From Actinomycetota bacterium (GTDB lineage Bacteria > Actinomycetota > Acidimicrobiia > Acidimicrobiales > Ilumatobacteraceae), in assembly GCA_009704425.1 (NCBI GenBank), contig WLEG01000011.1, forward strand, positions 1 through 18,650: a DNA stretch of 18,650 bases, in the 5' to 3' direction. Of this stretch, positions 9,230 through 16,624 are shown piece by piece. The notes beneath the pieces were generated by a model. That model saw only the letters and a list, made by a program, of their open reading frames with translations, made no database searches and was not told where the DNA came from. The translations under genes were made by a program, and so were the position numbers. Every line of letters begins with the position of its first letter. Position 1 is the stretch's first letter.

Positions 9230-10161
9230 CAGAAGTACCCCTCGCGCTTGCGGTCCTCCATGGCGGAGTCCGAGAAGTTGTCGTCGGCGCGCGTGGCGCC
9301 GCGCTCGGTGATGCGGGCCGCCGCCACCTCGGCGATGACGTCGTGGACGTTGGCCGCGGTCGAGCGCACCGCGCCCGTGCAACTGGCGTCACCGACGGTG
9401 CGATAGCGAACGGTCTCCTCGAAGGGGACCTCGCCGGGCTCGGCCACCACGGGTCCGCCGACGCTCAACAGCATGCCGTTGCGTTCGATGACGACGCGTC
9501 GGTGCGAGTAGTAGATGGAGGGCAACGGCACCTCCTCGCGGGCGATGTAACGCCAGATGTCGAGCTCGGTCCAGTTCGACAAGGGGAACGCCCGCAGGTG
9601 TTCGCCGGTGCGGATCTTGGCGTTCAGCATGTTCCACGGTTCGGGACGCTGAGCGCGCGGTTCCCACTGGCCGAAGCGATCGCGGAACGACAGGATGCGC
9701 TCTTTGGCCCGCGCCTTGTCCTCGTCGCGCCGTCCGCCACCGAAGGCCGCGTCGAACTGGTGCTCGGCGATGGCGTCGAGCAACGTGACCGACTGCAGAC
9801 GGTTGCGACTGGCGCGCGGACCCGTCTCTTCCACCACGCGACCGGCGTCGATGCTGGCCTGCACGCTGGCCACCACGAGGCGAACGTTGTACTCCTTCAC
9901 CAGACGGTCGCGATAGTCGATGACCTCGTCGAAGTTGTGGCCGGTGTCCACGTGCATGACCGGGAAAGGAAGATTGCCCGGGCGGAACGCCTTGGCCGCC
10001 AGGTGCAACAGCACCGCGGAGTCCTTGCCGCCCGAGAACAGCAACACCGGCGCGCGCGTCTCGGCCGCCACCTCGCGGATGATGGTGATGGCTTCGTCCT
10101 CGAGTTCGTCGAGGCCCTCGTCGTTGTCGATGCCGTCGAGTCGGTTGTCGATGAGTGTCAT
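9229..10161 (-). CDS. cysD: Sulfate adenylyltransferase subunit 2
   Basis: This is the catalytic ATP-pyrophosphatase subunit of ATP sulfurylase, 310 residues, close to the usual size. It carries the PP-loop SGGKDS at 43-48, followed by the typical PFPVMHVDTGHNF and YRDR segments. Later come the AFGGGRRDEDKARAKER block, the WTELDIWRY and IYYSHRR motifs, a GDASCTGAV segment, and the family's characteristic end KREGYF. The ATG at 10159-10161 is 17 bases after the cysH stop. An in-frame start further upstream would overlap cysH and lacks conservation. It is coupled to cysN. Confidence 0.95.
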   Translation of the reverse strand: MTLIDNRLDGIDNDEGLDELEDEAITIIREVAAETRAPVLLFSGGKDSAVLLHLAAKAFRPGNLPFPVMHVDTGHNFDEVIDYRDRLVKEYNVRLVVASVQASIDAGRVVEETGPRASRNRLQSVTLLDAIAEHQFDAAFGGGRRDEDKARAKERILSFRDRFGQWEPRAQRPEPWNMLNAKIRTGEHLRAFPLSNWTELDIWRYIAREEVPLPSIYYSHRRVVIERNGMLLSVGGPVVAEPGEVPFEETVRYRTVGDASCTGAVRSTAANVHDVIAEVAAARITERGATRADDNFSDSAMEDRKREGYF

Positions 10162-10178
10162 GATCGGCTTGCTTTCTG

Positions 10179-10853
10179 TCAGTTCTTCGTGGGGGAGGAG
10201 ACGTGCAATCCGCATTCGGTCTTGTCGTGCCCGGACCAACGTCCGGCGCGCTTGTCCTCGCCCGGAGCCACCGGACGGGTGCAGGGCCAACAGCCGATGG
10301 ACGGGTACCCGCGCTCGGTGAGCGGGTTGCGGGGCAGGGCGTGATCGACGATGTACTGCTCGAGTCGGTCGTCGCTCCACGCCGCGAGCGGGTTGATCTT
10401 GGTGATGTCGCGGGCGGCGTCGAACTGCACGACCGGCGTGTCGGCGCGCGTGGGTCCGTCGACGCGACGGATGCCGGTGATCCATCCGCTGCGTCCCGAC
10501 AGCGCACGGGCGAGTGGCTCGACCTTGCGGCGCGCGCAGCAACCTTCCACGTCGAACTGCCACTGGTCGTCGGGCACCACGTCGGCGACGGGGGAGAACA
10601 CCTCGAGGGGGAACTTCAAGCGACGGTGCAGGTTGTCGATCAACCACTTGGTTTCGGCGAACAGATACTGCGTGTCGAGCACGACGATCGGCGTGCCGGG
10701 GGCGTGGGTGGCCACCAGGTGCACGAGCACCGGATCCTCGAAACTGGCGGTCAGGACCAGACCGGACCCGAACGTCCGGCCCGCCCACGCCACGATGCCG
10801 GCGGCGTCGTCGTCGGCGATGTCGGACGGCAAAGCCGTGGTCAGAGCGCTCAT
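10179..10853 (-). CDS. cysH: Assimilatory APS reductase (phosphoadenylyl/adenylyl-sulfate reductase family)
   Basis: This 224-residue enzyme reduces APS to sulfite and AMP with a thiol donor. It has the 4Fe-4S ligand pattern that marks APS-using CysH proteins: GCCARRK (Cys105-Cys106) and GCWPC (Cys188, Cys191). The nucleophilic Cys214 is in KTECGLH near the C-terminus, and an RKVEPLxRAL stretch follows the first pair. E. coli PAPS reductase lacks the four cluster cysteines, so APS is the expected substrate, agreeing with the lack of a cysC gene in this operon. The ATG at 10851-10853 is preferred over an in-frame ATG upstream because a TAnnnT box lies exactly six bases before it. It is the first gene of the operon and is divergent from the helicase. 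Confidence 0.94.
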   Translation of the reverse strand: MSALTTALPSDIADDDAAGIVAWAGRTFGSGLVLTASFEDPVLVHLVATHAPGTPIVVLDTQYLFAETKWLIDNLHRRLKFPLEVFSPVADVVPDDQWQFDVEGCCARRKVEPLARALSGRSGWITGIRRVDGPTRADTPVVQFDAARDITKINPLAAWSDDRLEQYIVDHALPRNPLTERGYPSIGCWPCTRPVAPGEDKRAGRWSGHDKTECGLHVSSPTKN

Positions 10854-10859
10854 GGTGGC

Positions 10860-10865
10860 AGAATA
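10860..10865 (-). promoter_or_regulatory. Putative -10 box of the sulfur operon, leaderless
   Basis: TATTCT on the minus strand is followed by GCCACC and then the cysH ATG, so +1 falls on the A of the start codon. There is no ribosome site before cysH. The hexamer about 17 bases upstream is TAGGAA, a poor -35, which suits a promoter needing an activator or relieved by repressor loss. Confidence 0.5.
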
Positions 10866-10880
10866 CCCCCAATTCACGAC

Positions 10881-10897
10881 TATTCCTATCGGGAATA
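10881..10897. promoter_or_regulatory. Palindromic candidate operator upstream of cysH
   Basis: TATTCC (10881-10886) and GGAATA (10892-10897) form a perfect six-base inverted repeat around a five-base spacer. Relative to the cysH start it spans about -44 to -28, covering the expected -35 hexamer. AT-rich arms with inner C/G pairs are typical of dimeric regulators, including Rrf2-type sulfur regulators, but the identity is not shown by the sequence. The neighbouring helicase gene is further away. Confidence 0.45.
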
Positions 10898-10957
10898 AGA
10901 ACAATTCATTTCCGCCCGCTATGCAGGACATTCCCCCTCGTCGGCGACTTCTCTCGG

Positions 10958-10963
10958 TAGGGT
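10958..10963 (+). promoter_or_regulatory. Weak candidate -10 box for the helicase gene
   Basis: TAGGGT matches TAnnnT and would give a leader of about 74 bases. No -35 is recognisable. The helicase has a real ribosome site, AAAGGA at 11029-11034, nine bases before its ATG. The rest of the 190-base divergent gap (10854-11043) holds no gene that I can support. Confidence 0.22.
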
Positions 10964-11043
10964 CAACCGTGCCGGGGCCATTGGGCCCAAGCGAGGCGTG
11001 TCATCCCGGACAGGTTCGCGGCACCTGTAAAGGACACACTCAT

Positions 11044-12459
11044 ATGGCAACCCCCTCCTCTGGCGGGCGCGGTGGACCGCGCCGTCGCCCCAACTCGTCC
11101 CCGACGTCGTCGGGTACCGGAACCCGTAATCCGGGCGGTCGTCGCCCGGCCCGCGGTCCGCGTCGCCCGGACGCATCGGCGCGCCCGGCCCCCAAGCCCG
11201 TCGTGCGCATCGAGCCCATCGAGGTGGGCCCCGACAACGGCTTCGTGAAGGTTGGCGTACCCGCCACCCTGGCCGGAGTGCTGGCCGCCACCGGGGTCAC
11301 CGACCCGTTCTCCATCCAGGCCGTGACACTGCCCGACTCGTTGGCCGGCCGCGACGTGCTGGGTCAGGGCCGCACCGGCTCGGGCAAGACCATCGCGTTC
11401 GCGCTTCCGTTGGTGGCCCGTCTCGCCGCCACGAAGTCGCCGCGTCAACCCAATCGCCCCCGCGCATTGGTGTTGGTGCCCACGCGCGAGCTGGCCACGC
11501 AGGTGGCCGGTGTCATCGAACCCTTGGCCATGGCCGTCGGACTGCGCGTGATCACCATCTTCGGAGGCGTGGGTCACGGACCGCAACGCGACGGTCTGCG
11601 CGCCGGCGCCGAGATCGTGGTGGCGTGTCCCGGACGCCTCATCGATCACATGGGTGAGGGCGACGCGCGACTCGATCGCATCGAGATCACCGTCATCGAC
11701 GAGGCCGACCACATGGCCGATCAAGGCTTCTTGCCCATGGTGAAGCGCATTCTGGACGCCACGCCGAAGAAGGGTCAACGCATGTTGTTCTCGGCCACGT
11801 TGGCCGGGGGAGTGGACGCCATCGTGTCGCGTTACCTCGACGACCCGGTGTCGCACGCGGCCGAAGTGGAAGCGCCGGTGTTGCTGGATCACAGCGTGCT
11901 GGTGGTGGAGGACGCCGATCGTCTGGCGGCCGTCGCCGAGTTCGCGCGCACCGAACGCGTCGTGATCTTCACCCGCACCAAGCACCGCGCCAAGCAGATG
12001 GCCGCCAAACTGAAGACGTTCGGCGTGACCGCCGTCGACATGCACGGCAACCTGTCGCAGACGGCGCGCGAACGCAACCTGGCCGCGTTCTCCGACGGAA
12101 CCGCCACCGCGTTGGTGGCCACCGACATCGCCGCGCGTGGTATCCACGTCGACGACGTGCCCTTGGTGGTCCACGCCGATCCGCCGGTGGAGCACAAGGC
12201 CTACACCCACCGTTCGGGTCGCACCGCGCGCGCCGGAGCCGCCGGACGCGTGGTGACCATCGCCTCGCCGTCGCAGGTGGGAGAGGTGCGTCACCTGTTG
12301 TCCAAGGCCGGCGTCACCGCCACCTGGACCGGCATTCCGGTGTCGGGAAACGAGGGCAGTGGGCGCGTGGAGCGCCGTCAACCGCATCGCGAGCGGGGGC
12401 GTGGTTCCGCCGCCCGCAACAAGGCGCCGGGCGGCACGGGGTCGCGGAACCGTCGTTGA
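11044..12459 (+). CDS. DEAD-box ATP-dependent RNA helicase
   Basis: This 471-residue RNA helicase of the RhlE/CsdA type probably remodels mRNA or assists ribosome assembly. All core motifs are present: Q-motif Gln92 in FSIQAVTLP, motif I GRTGSGKT (109-116), Ia PTRELA (146-151), Ib CPGRLIDHM (195-203), II DEAD (219-222), III SAT (250-252), IV VVIFTRTK (306-313), V ATDIAARGI (359-367) and VI HRSGRTARAG (389-398). Residues 1-55 and about 435-471 are Arg/Gly/Pro-rich, low-complexity and basic, likely disordered RNA-binding tails. The ATG at 11044 is fixed by AAAGGA nine bases upstream; the frame stays open far upstream into cysH, but that part is noncoding on this strand. It is followed 28 bases later by the acylase gene. 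Confidence 0.93.
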   Translation: MATPSSGGRGGPRRRPNSSPTSSGTGTRNPGGRRPARGPRRPDASARPAPKPVVRIEPIEVGPDNGFVKVGVPATLAGVLAATGVTDPFSIQAVTLPDSLAGRDVLGQGRTGSGKTIAFALPLVARLAATKSPRQPNRPRALVLVPTRELATQVAGVIEPLAMAVGLRVITIFGGVGHGPQRDGLRAGAEIVVACPGRLIDHMGEGDARLDRIEITVIDEADHMADQGFLPMVKRILDATPKKGQRMLFSATLAGGVDAIVSRYLDDPVSHAAEVEAPVLLDHSVLVVEDADRLAAVAEFARTERVVIFTRTKHRAKQMAAKLKTFGVTAVDMHGNLSQTARERNLAAFSDGTATALVATDIAARGIHVDDVPLVVHADPPVEHKAYTHRSGRTARAGAAGRVVTIASPSQVGEVRHLLSKAGVTATWTGIPVSGNEGSGRVERRQPHRERGRGSAARNKAPGGTGSRNRR

Positions 12460-12487
12460 GAGGGTCCGAGGTGACACACTCAGTGAC

Positions 12488-14980
12488 ATGAAGCGTCACC
12501 AGAAGTTCACCCGCTCGTCACTGTCCGTCGTCGCCCTCGTGGTGATCGCGGCCTGCTCGGGGGGTGGAGAGTCCGGCACCACCGAACCCGACGCCACCAC
12601 GACGGTGGTCGAACAGGCGCAGGACGAGCACCTGTACCAAGCCACCATTCGTCGCACCAGCGACGGTGTTCCCCACATCGTGGCCGACGACATGAAGGGG
12701 CTCTTCTTCGGACAGGGGTACGCCAGCGGTCAGGACCATGCCTGCTCGCTCGCGGATCAGATGCTGAAGATCACCAGCACCCGCGCGGCCGCTCTGGGTG
12801 CCGGCGATGGCGACGCCAACATCAACAGTGACTTCGCGTGGAAGTCCATCGGCATCAACGAACTCGCGCGGGCCGACTACCTCATCGCGTCGCCCGAGAT
12901 CACCGACCAGTTCGAGTCCTTCGCGGCCGGCTGGAACGCGCATCTGGAAGCCGTGGGAACCGATGGCCTGACGGGATGGTGCGCCGGCGCCGACTGGGTG
13001 CGCCCCGTCACGGGCGAGGACGTCTACACCTACGCGCGCTCCATCGCGTTGAACGCATCGGGCTCACGCTTGGCGCAGTACATCGCCACCACGAAGCCGC
13101 CCACCGACGGCGCGCAACCGGCGTCGTTCTCGGCCCCCGAGTTGGCTCCCACTCCGATGGCCAGCAACGGCTGGGCCGTCGGTAGCGACCTGGTGGAAGG
13201 CGGCAAGGGTGGAGTGCTGGTGGCCAACCCGCACTTCCCGTGGGAAGGCGAGTTGCGTTTCTGGGAAGTGCACCTCACCGTTCCCGGTGAGATCGACATC
13301 TACGGTGCCAACCTCACGGGTGTTCCCGGCATCGGCATCGGATTCACCGAGACCTTCGCGTGGACCCACACGGTGTCGGCGGGCAGTCGCTTCACCGCCT
13401 ACACGTTGAACCTCGACCCGTCGGACCCCACCACGTACCTGGTCGACGGTGAGAAGGTCGCCATGAAGCCCCGCGAATTCAGCATCGACGTGTTGGGCGA
13501 GGACGGGTCCACCAGTCCGGTGACGCGCACCTTGTGGTTCAGCGAGTACGGACCGATCCTCGACTTCCCGGGCATCGGTTGGTCGAACGCGATGGTCACC
13601 ACCTATCGCGACGCCAACATCAACAACGACGAATTCATCGAGCAGTACAGCGCGATGGGTCGGGCCCAGAATTTCGACGAGTTCATCCTCGCGCACGAGA
13701 CGTTCCAGGGTGTGCCGCTGTTCAACACCATCGCGGTGAGCAACGACGGTCGTGTGTGGTACGGCGACGTGTCGGCCACGCCGAACCTGACGGCCGAGGC
13801 CGAGGCGGAATACAAGGCGCAGGTGGCCGCGGGCGGAATCGCCGCCATCGGCCGACAGAGCGGCGCCATCGTGTTGGACGGTTCCAAGAGCATCAACCGG
13901 TGGGAGGAGCAGGAGGGGGCCCGTGATCCGGGACTCGTTCCGTGGAGCGAACTTCCCATGTTGGTGCGGACCGACTACGTGTTCAACGCCAACGACAGCT
14001 ATTGGTTGGCCAACGGCGCCGATGTCGTGACGGACAACTACTCGATTCTCCACGGCGAACAGGGCACCGCGCGTTCCGTGCGCACGCTCGAGAATCTGCG
14101 CATCCTGTCGAACGGTGCCGGCTTCGCCGGCGACGACGGTTTGTTCTCCGGTGAGGAACTTCGTGACGCATCGATCGCCAACACCAGCTACCCCGGCTCG
14201 CAGTTGGCCACCGGCATCGCCGCACGATGCGCGACCACGCCGAGCGTGAACATTCCCGCCGTGGTGAACGGTTCGGGCACCGAGGTGATCCCCGCCGGTG
14301 CGGTCGACATTTCCGCCGCGTGCGCCGTGATGGCCGACTGGGGTCAAACGTTCGATCTGGACGATGCCGGCGCCCCGTTGTTCCGTGAATGGCTGGGCCG
14401 CATCTCGGCGTTGAGCGCATGGCCCCAGGTGTGGGAGGTGCCGTTCGACGCGAACGATCCGGCGAACACCCCGCGCGGTCTGGCGCCGGCACCCGCCGTC
14501 GGAGACGATCCGGTGTTGGTGGCGCTCGGTCAGGCCGTGAAGGTGCTCGAGTTGGGTGGACGCACGGTGGATGCGACGTTGCGCGAGACGCAGTTCGCCC
14601 CCCGCGCTTCCACGCGCATGCCGGTCCCCGGTGGTCTGGGCAGCGACGGCGTCACCAACGTCGTCAGCTGGGGCGGACTCGGTTCGTCCACCGAGACCGT
14701 GCCCTCGCGTGGCGATCGCGTGGCTCCGGGCAGCACGCTCACGGCCGACGGTTATCCGATCAACTACGGCACCAGCTTCATCATGACGGTGGACTACACG
14801 CAGGGCGCTCCGCGCGCGTGGGCCTTCCTCACGTACTCCAACACCGGCGATCGCACGTCACCGTTGTTCGACGCGCAGCTGAAGCGATTCAGTGAGAAGG
14901 ACTGGCGCGACGTGTTGTTCACCGACGAACAGATCGCGGCTGACCCGGAGTTGGTGGAAACGGTGGTGTTCGGGGACTGA
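12488..14980 (+). CDS. Penicillin acylase family N-terminal-nucleophile hydrolase, lipoprotein
   Basis: This 830-residue amidase precursor should self-cleave into alpha and beta chains. The beta chain would begin at Ser226 in MASNGWAVGSD, the position of the Ntn-hydrolase nucleophile; a VANPHFPWEG block follows (His249), as in acyl-homoserine-lactone and aculeacin acylases, and NANDSYW (500-506) supplies the likely oxyanion or bridging Asn. Residues 1-23 form a lipoprotein signal: basic N-terminus, hydrophobic core, lipobox I-A-A-C with Cys23. An acidic, Thr-rich linker (26-46) follows, so the enzyme probably sits anchored outside the membrane. Relatives deacylate AHL signals, lipopeptides or beta-lactams; the substrate here is unknown. 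It lies 28 bases after the helicase with a weak ribosome site, so cotranscription is possible. Confidence 0.9.
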   Translation: MKRHQKFTRSSLSVVALVVIAACSGGGESGTTEPDATTTVVEQAQDEHLYQATIRRTSDGVPHIVADDMKGLFFGQGYASGQDHACSLADQMLKITSTRAAALGAGDGDANINSDFAWKSIGINELARADYLIASPEITDQFESFAAGWNAHLEAVGTDGLTGWCAGADWVRPVTGEDVYTYARSIALNASGSRLAQYIATTKPPTDGAQPASFSAPELAPTPMASNGWAVGSDLVEGGKGGVLVANPHFPWEGELRFWEVHLTVPGEIDIYGANLTGVPGIGIGFTETFAWTHTVSAGSRFTAYTLNLDPSDPTTYLVDGEKVAMKPREFSIDVLGEDGSTSPVTRTLWFSEYGPILDFPGIGWSNAMVTTYRDANINNDEFIEQYSAMGRAQNFDEFILAHETFQGVPLFNTIAVSNDGRVWYGDVSATPNLTAEAEAEYKAQVAAGGIAAIGRQSGAIVLDGSKSINRWEEQEGARDPGLVPWSELPMLVRTDYVFNANDSYWLANGADVVTDNYSILHGEQGTARSVRTLENLRILSNGAGFAGDDGLFSGEELRDASIANTSYPGSQLATGIAARCATTPSVNIPAVVNGSGTEVIPAGAVDISAACAVMADWGQTFDLDDAGAPLFREWLGRISALSAWPQVWEVPFDANDPANTPRGLAPAPAVGDDPVLVALGQAVKVLELGGRTVDATLRETQFAPRASTRMPVPGGLGSDGVTNVVSWGGLGSSTETVPSRGDRVAPGSTLTADGYPINYGTSFIMTVDYTQGAPRAWAFLTYSNTGDRTSPLFDAQLKRFSEKDWRDVLFTDEQIAADPELVETVVFGD

Positions 14981-14996
14981 CGGTCGTTCGACGCGA

Positions 14997-16589
14997 TCAC
15001 TGGTCCGGCTGGCCGTCGAAGACGGGGTCCAGTCGCAGTTCGGGTTCGTCGTTCATGAGGCGTTGCAGGCGGTACTTGTTCTCGAACAACGCCACCATCT
15101 CGTCGTTGGCCCGATACAGGATGCGGATACCGCCGATCTGGCGGAGCCGCTCGGCGCTGGCCTTGTCGGTCAAGCGCATGGCCTGATACGGCGACGACAC
15201 GATCTCGGCCGGTGCGTTGAACTCGCTGGCCAGACGGTGCGCGAACACCTCGAACTGCAACACACCCACCGCGGCCAGCACCGGTTCGGTGTCTCCGAAG
15301 TCGAGGTCGCGCAACACCTGAACCACGCCCTCCTCGTCGAGTTGCTCCAGGCCACGACGGAACTGCTTGATCTTGCCGCGGTCCAGGGGGCGGGCACTGG
15401 CGAACACCTCGGGGGCGAAGCGGGGCACACCGGGGAACTGGATCTTCTTGCCCTGGAAGATGGTGTCACCGATGCGTAGATCGCCGGCGTTCACCAGTCC
15501 GATGATGTCGCCGGGGAACGCTTCCTCGATGGTCTCGCGATCGTTGCCGAACGCCGTGGTGGCGTACTTGGTTCCCACCGCACGACCCGAGCGAACGCAC
15601 TCGGCGTCCATGCCACGCTCGAAGCGACCCGAACACACGCGCGCGAACGCCAGACGGTCGCGGTGATTGGGGTCCATGTTGGCCTGGATCTTGAACACGA
15701 AGCCGGCGAAGTCGGCGTCGAGCGGGCGTTCGTTGTCGTTCACGTCGACGCGCGGCAACGGTGGTGGCGCCAACTCGGCCACCGCGTCGAGCAACGCGCG
15801 CACGCCGAAGTTGGTGAGCGCCGAACCCACGAACACCGGCGTGCTCTTGCCGGCCAGGAACGACGGAAGGTCGACGTCGGCGCCGATGGCGTCGAGCAGA
15901 CCACAACCATCCAGGGCCACCTTCCAGGCGTCGCCCTCCTCCGCGGCCGCGCGCTCGGCGGGGATGATCTCCTCGGGGGCCGCCGCCGCACCGCGCGCCG
16001 TGCGCGTGTACTTCGTGAACTCGCCGGTACGACGGTCGATGGTGCCACGGAAGTCGCCCGGGATGCCCACGGGCCACGTGGCCGGTGTGGCGCGCAAACC
16101 GATCTGTTGCTCCACTTCGTCCAACAGTTCCAGCGGGTCGCGTCCGGGCCGGTCGAACTTGTTGAAGAACGTCAGCACCGGCAGGTTGCGCGACCGGCAC
16201 ACGTTGAACAGCTTCAACGTCTGGGACTCGATGCCCTTGGCCGTGTCGAGCACCATGATGACAGCGTCCACGGCGGCCAACACGCGGTAGGTGTCCTCGC
16301 TGAAGTCGCGGTGGCCCGGCGTGTCGAGCAGGTTGAACACGTGATCGCGATACGGGAACTGCAACACGGTCGACGAGATGGAGATACCGCGCTGCTTCTC
16401 CATCTCCATCCAGTCCGAGGTGGCCGAGCGCTGACCGGTTCGGGCGCGCACGGAGCCGGCTTCCTGCACCGCGCCCGCGTACAACAGGAACTTCTCGGTG
16501 AGGCTGGTCTTGCCGGCGTCGGGGTGGCTGATGATGGCGAACGTGCGACGACGCGCGGCCTCCGTCAAGATGCTCGTACCCGGTTCCAT
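14997..16589 (-). CDS. prfC: Peptide chain release factor 3
   Basis: This 530-residue GTPase removes RF1 or RF2 from the ribosome after termination; its length matches E. coli RF3 (529). The GTPase motifs are G1 SHPDAGKTS (21-29), the switch region MEKQRGISIS (63-72), G3 DTPGHRDFSEDTYR (89-102) and G4 NKFDR (143-147). The RF3-specific C-terminal part follows, with EEGVVQVLRD, AAVGVLQFEVFAHRL and an RILYRANDEMVALFENKYRLQRL end. These separate it from EF-G and from tetracycline-protection proteins. It converges on the acylase gene with 16 bases between stops and no terminator hairpin. It is divergent from the aminotransferase-like gene, 35 bases away. Confidence 0.96.
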   Translation of the reverse strand: MEPGTSILTEAARRRTFAIISHPDAGKTSLTEKFLLYAGAVQEAGSVRARTGQRSATSDWMEMEKQRGISISSTVLQFPYRDHVFNLLDTPGHRDFSEDTYRVLAAVDAVIMVLDTAKGIESQTLKLFNVCRSRNLPVLTFFNKFDRPGRDPLELLDEVEQQIGLRATPATWPVGIPGDFRGTIDRRTGEFTKYTRTARGAAAAPEEIIPAERAAAEEGDAWKVALDGCGLLDAIGADVDLPSFLAGKSTPVFVGSALTNFGVRALLDAVAELAPPPLPRVDVNDNERPLDADFAGFVFKIQANMDPNHRDRLAFARVCSGRFERGMDAECVRSGRAVGTKYATTAFGNDRETIEEAFPGDIIGLVNAGDLRIGDTIFQGKKIQFPGVPRFAPEVFASARPLDRGKIKQFRRGLEQLDEEGVVQVLRDLDFGDTEPVLAAVGVLQFEVFAHRLASEFNAPAEIVSSPYQAMRLTDKASAERLRQIGGIRILYRANDEMVALFENKYRLQRLMNDEPELRLDPVFDGQPDQ

Positions 16590-16599
16590 GGCTCGTGAG

Positions 16600-16605
16600 A
16601 GGGTA
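16600..16605 (-). promoter_or_regulatory. Putative -10 box of prfC
   Basis: TACCCT on the minus strand lies ten bases before the prfC ATG, so transcription would start about four bases upstream of it. No Shine-Dalgarno is present. It sits within 13 bases of the oppositely directed box at 16613, so the two promoters must compete for space. Confidence 0.35.
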
Positions 16606-16612
16606 CAGGGAT

Positions 16613-16618
16613 TACTGT
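16613..16618 (+). promoter_or_regulatory. Putative -10 box of a leaderless promoter for the aminotransferase-like gene
   Basis: TACTGT followed by CGTCTC and then ATG places +1 on the A of the start codon. This geometry is the same as for cysH and the LLM oxidoreductase. No ribosome site is present. It also decides between this ATG and an in-frame GTG at 16595. Confidence 0.47.
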
Positions 16619-16624
16619 CGTCTC

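Noticed and set aside
9229..10872. Upstream-extended start for cysD (547 codons)
   Set aside because: The extension runs through cysH in another frame; the CysD family begins near the ATG at 10161.
10972..10990. Possible GGGCC/GGCCC hairpin in the helicase leader
   Set aside because: Stem of about five bases in GC-rich DNA with no terminator or riboswitch features; expected by chance.
10963..12489. 508-codon minus-strand open frame opposite the helicase
   Set aside because: It has His/Gly/Arg-rich shadow composition, and the DEAD-box protein on the plus strand has every motif.
13064..14347. 427-codon minus-strand open frame opposite the acylase
   Set aside because: It has shadow composition only; the plus strand encodes the complete Ntn-hydrolase.
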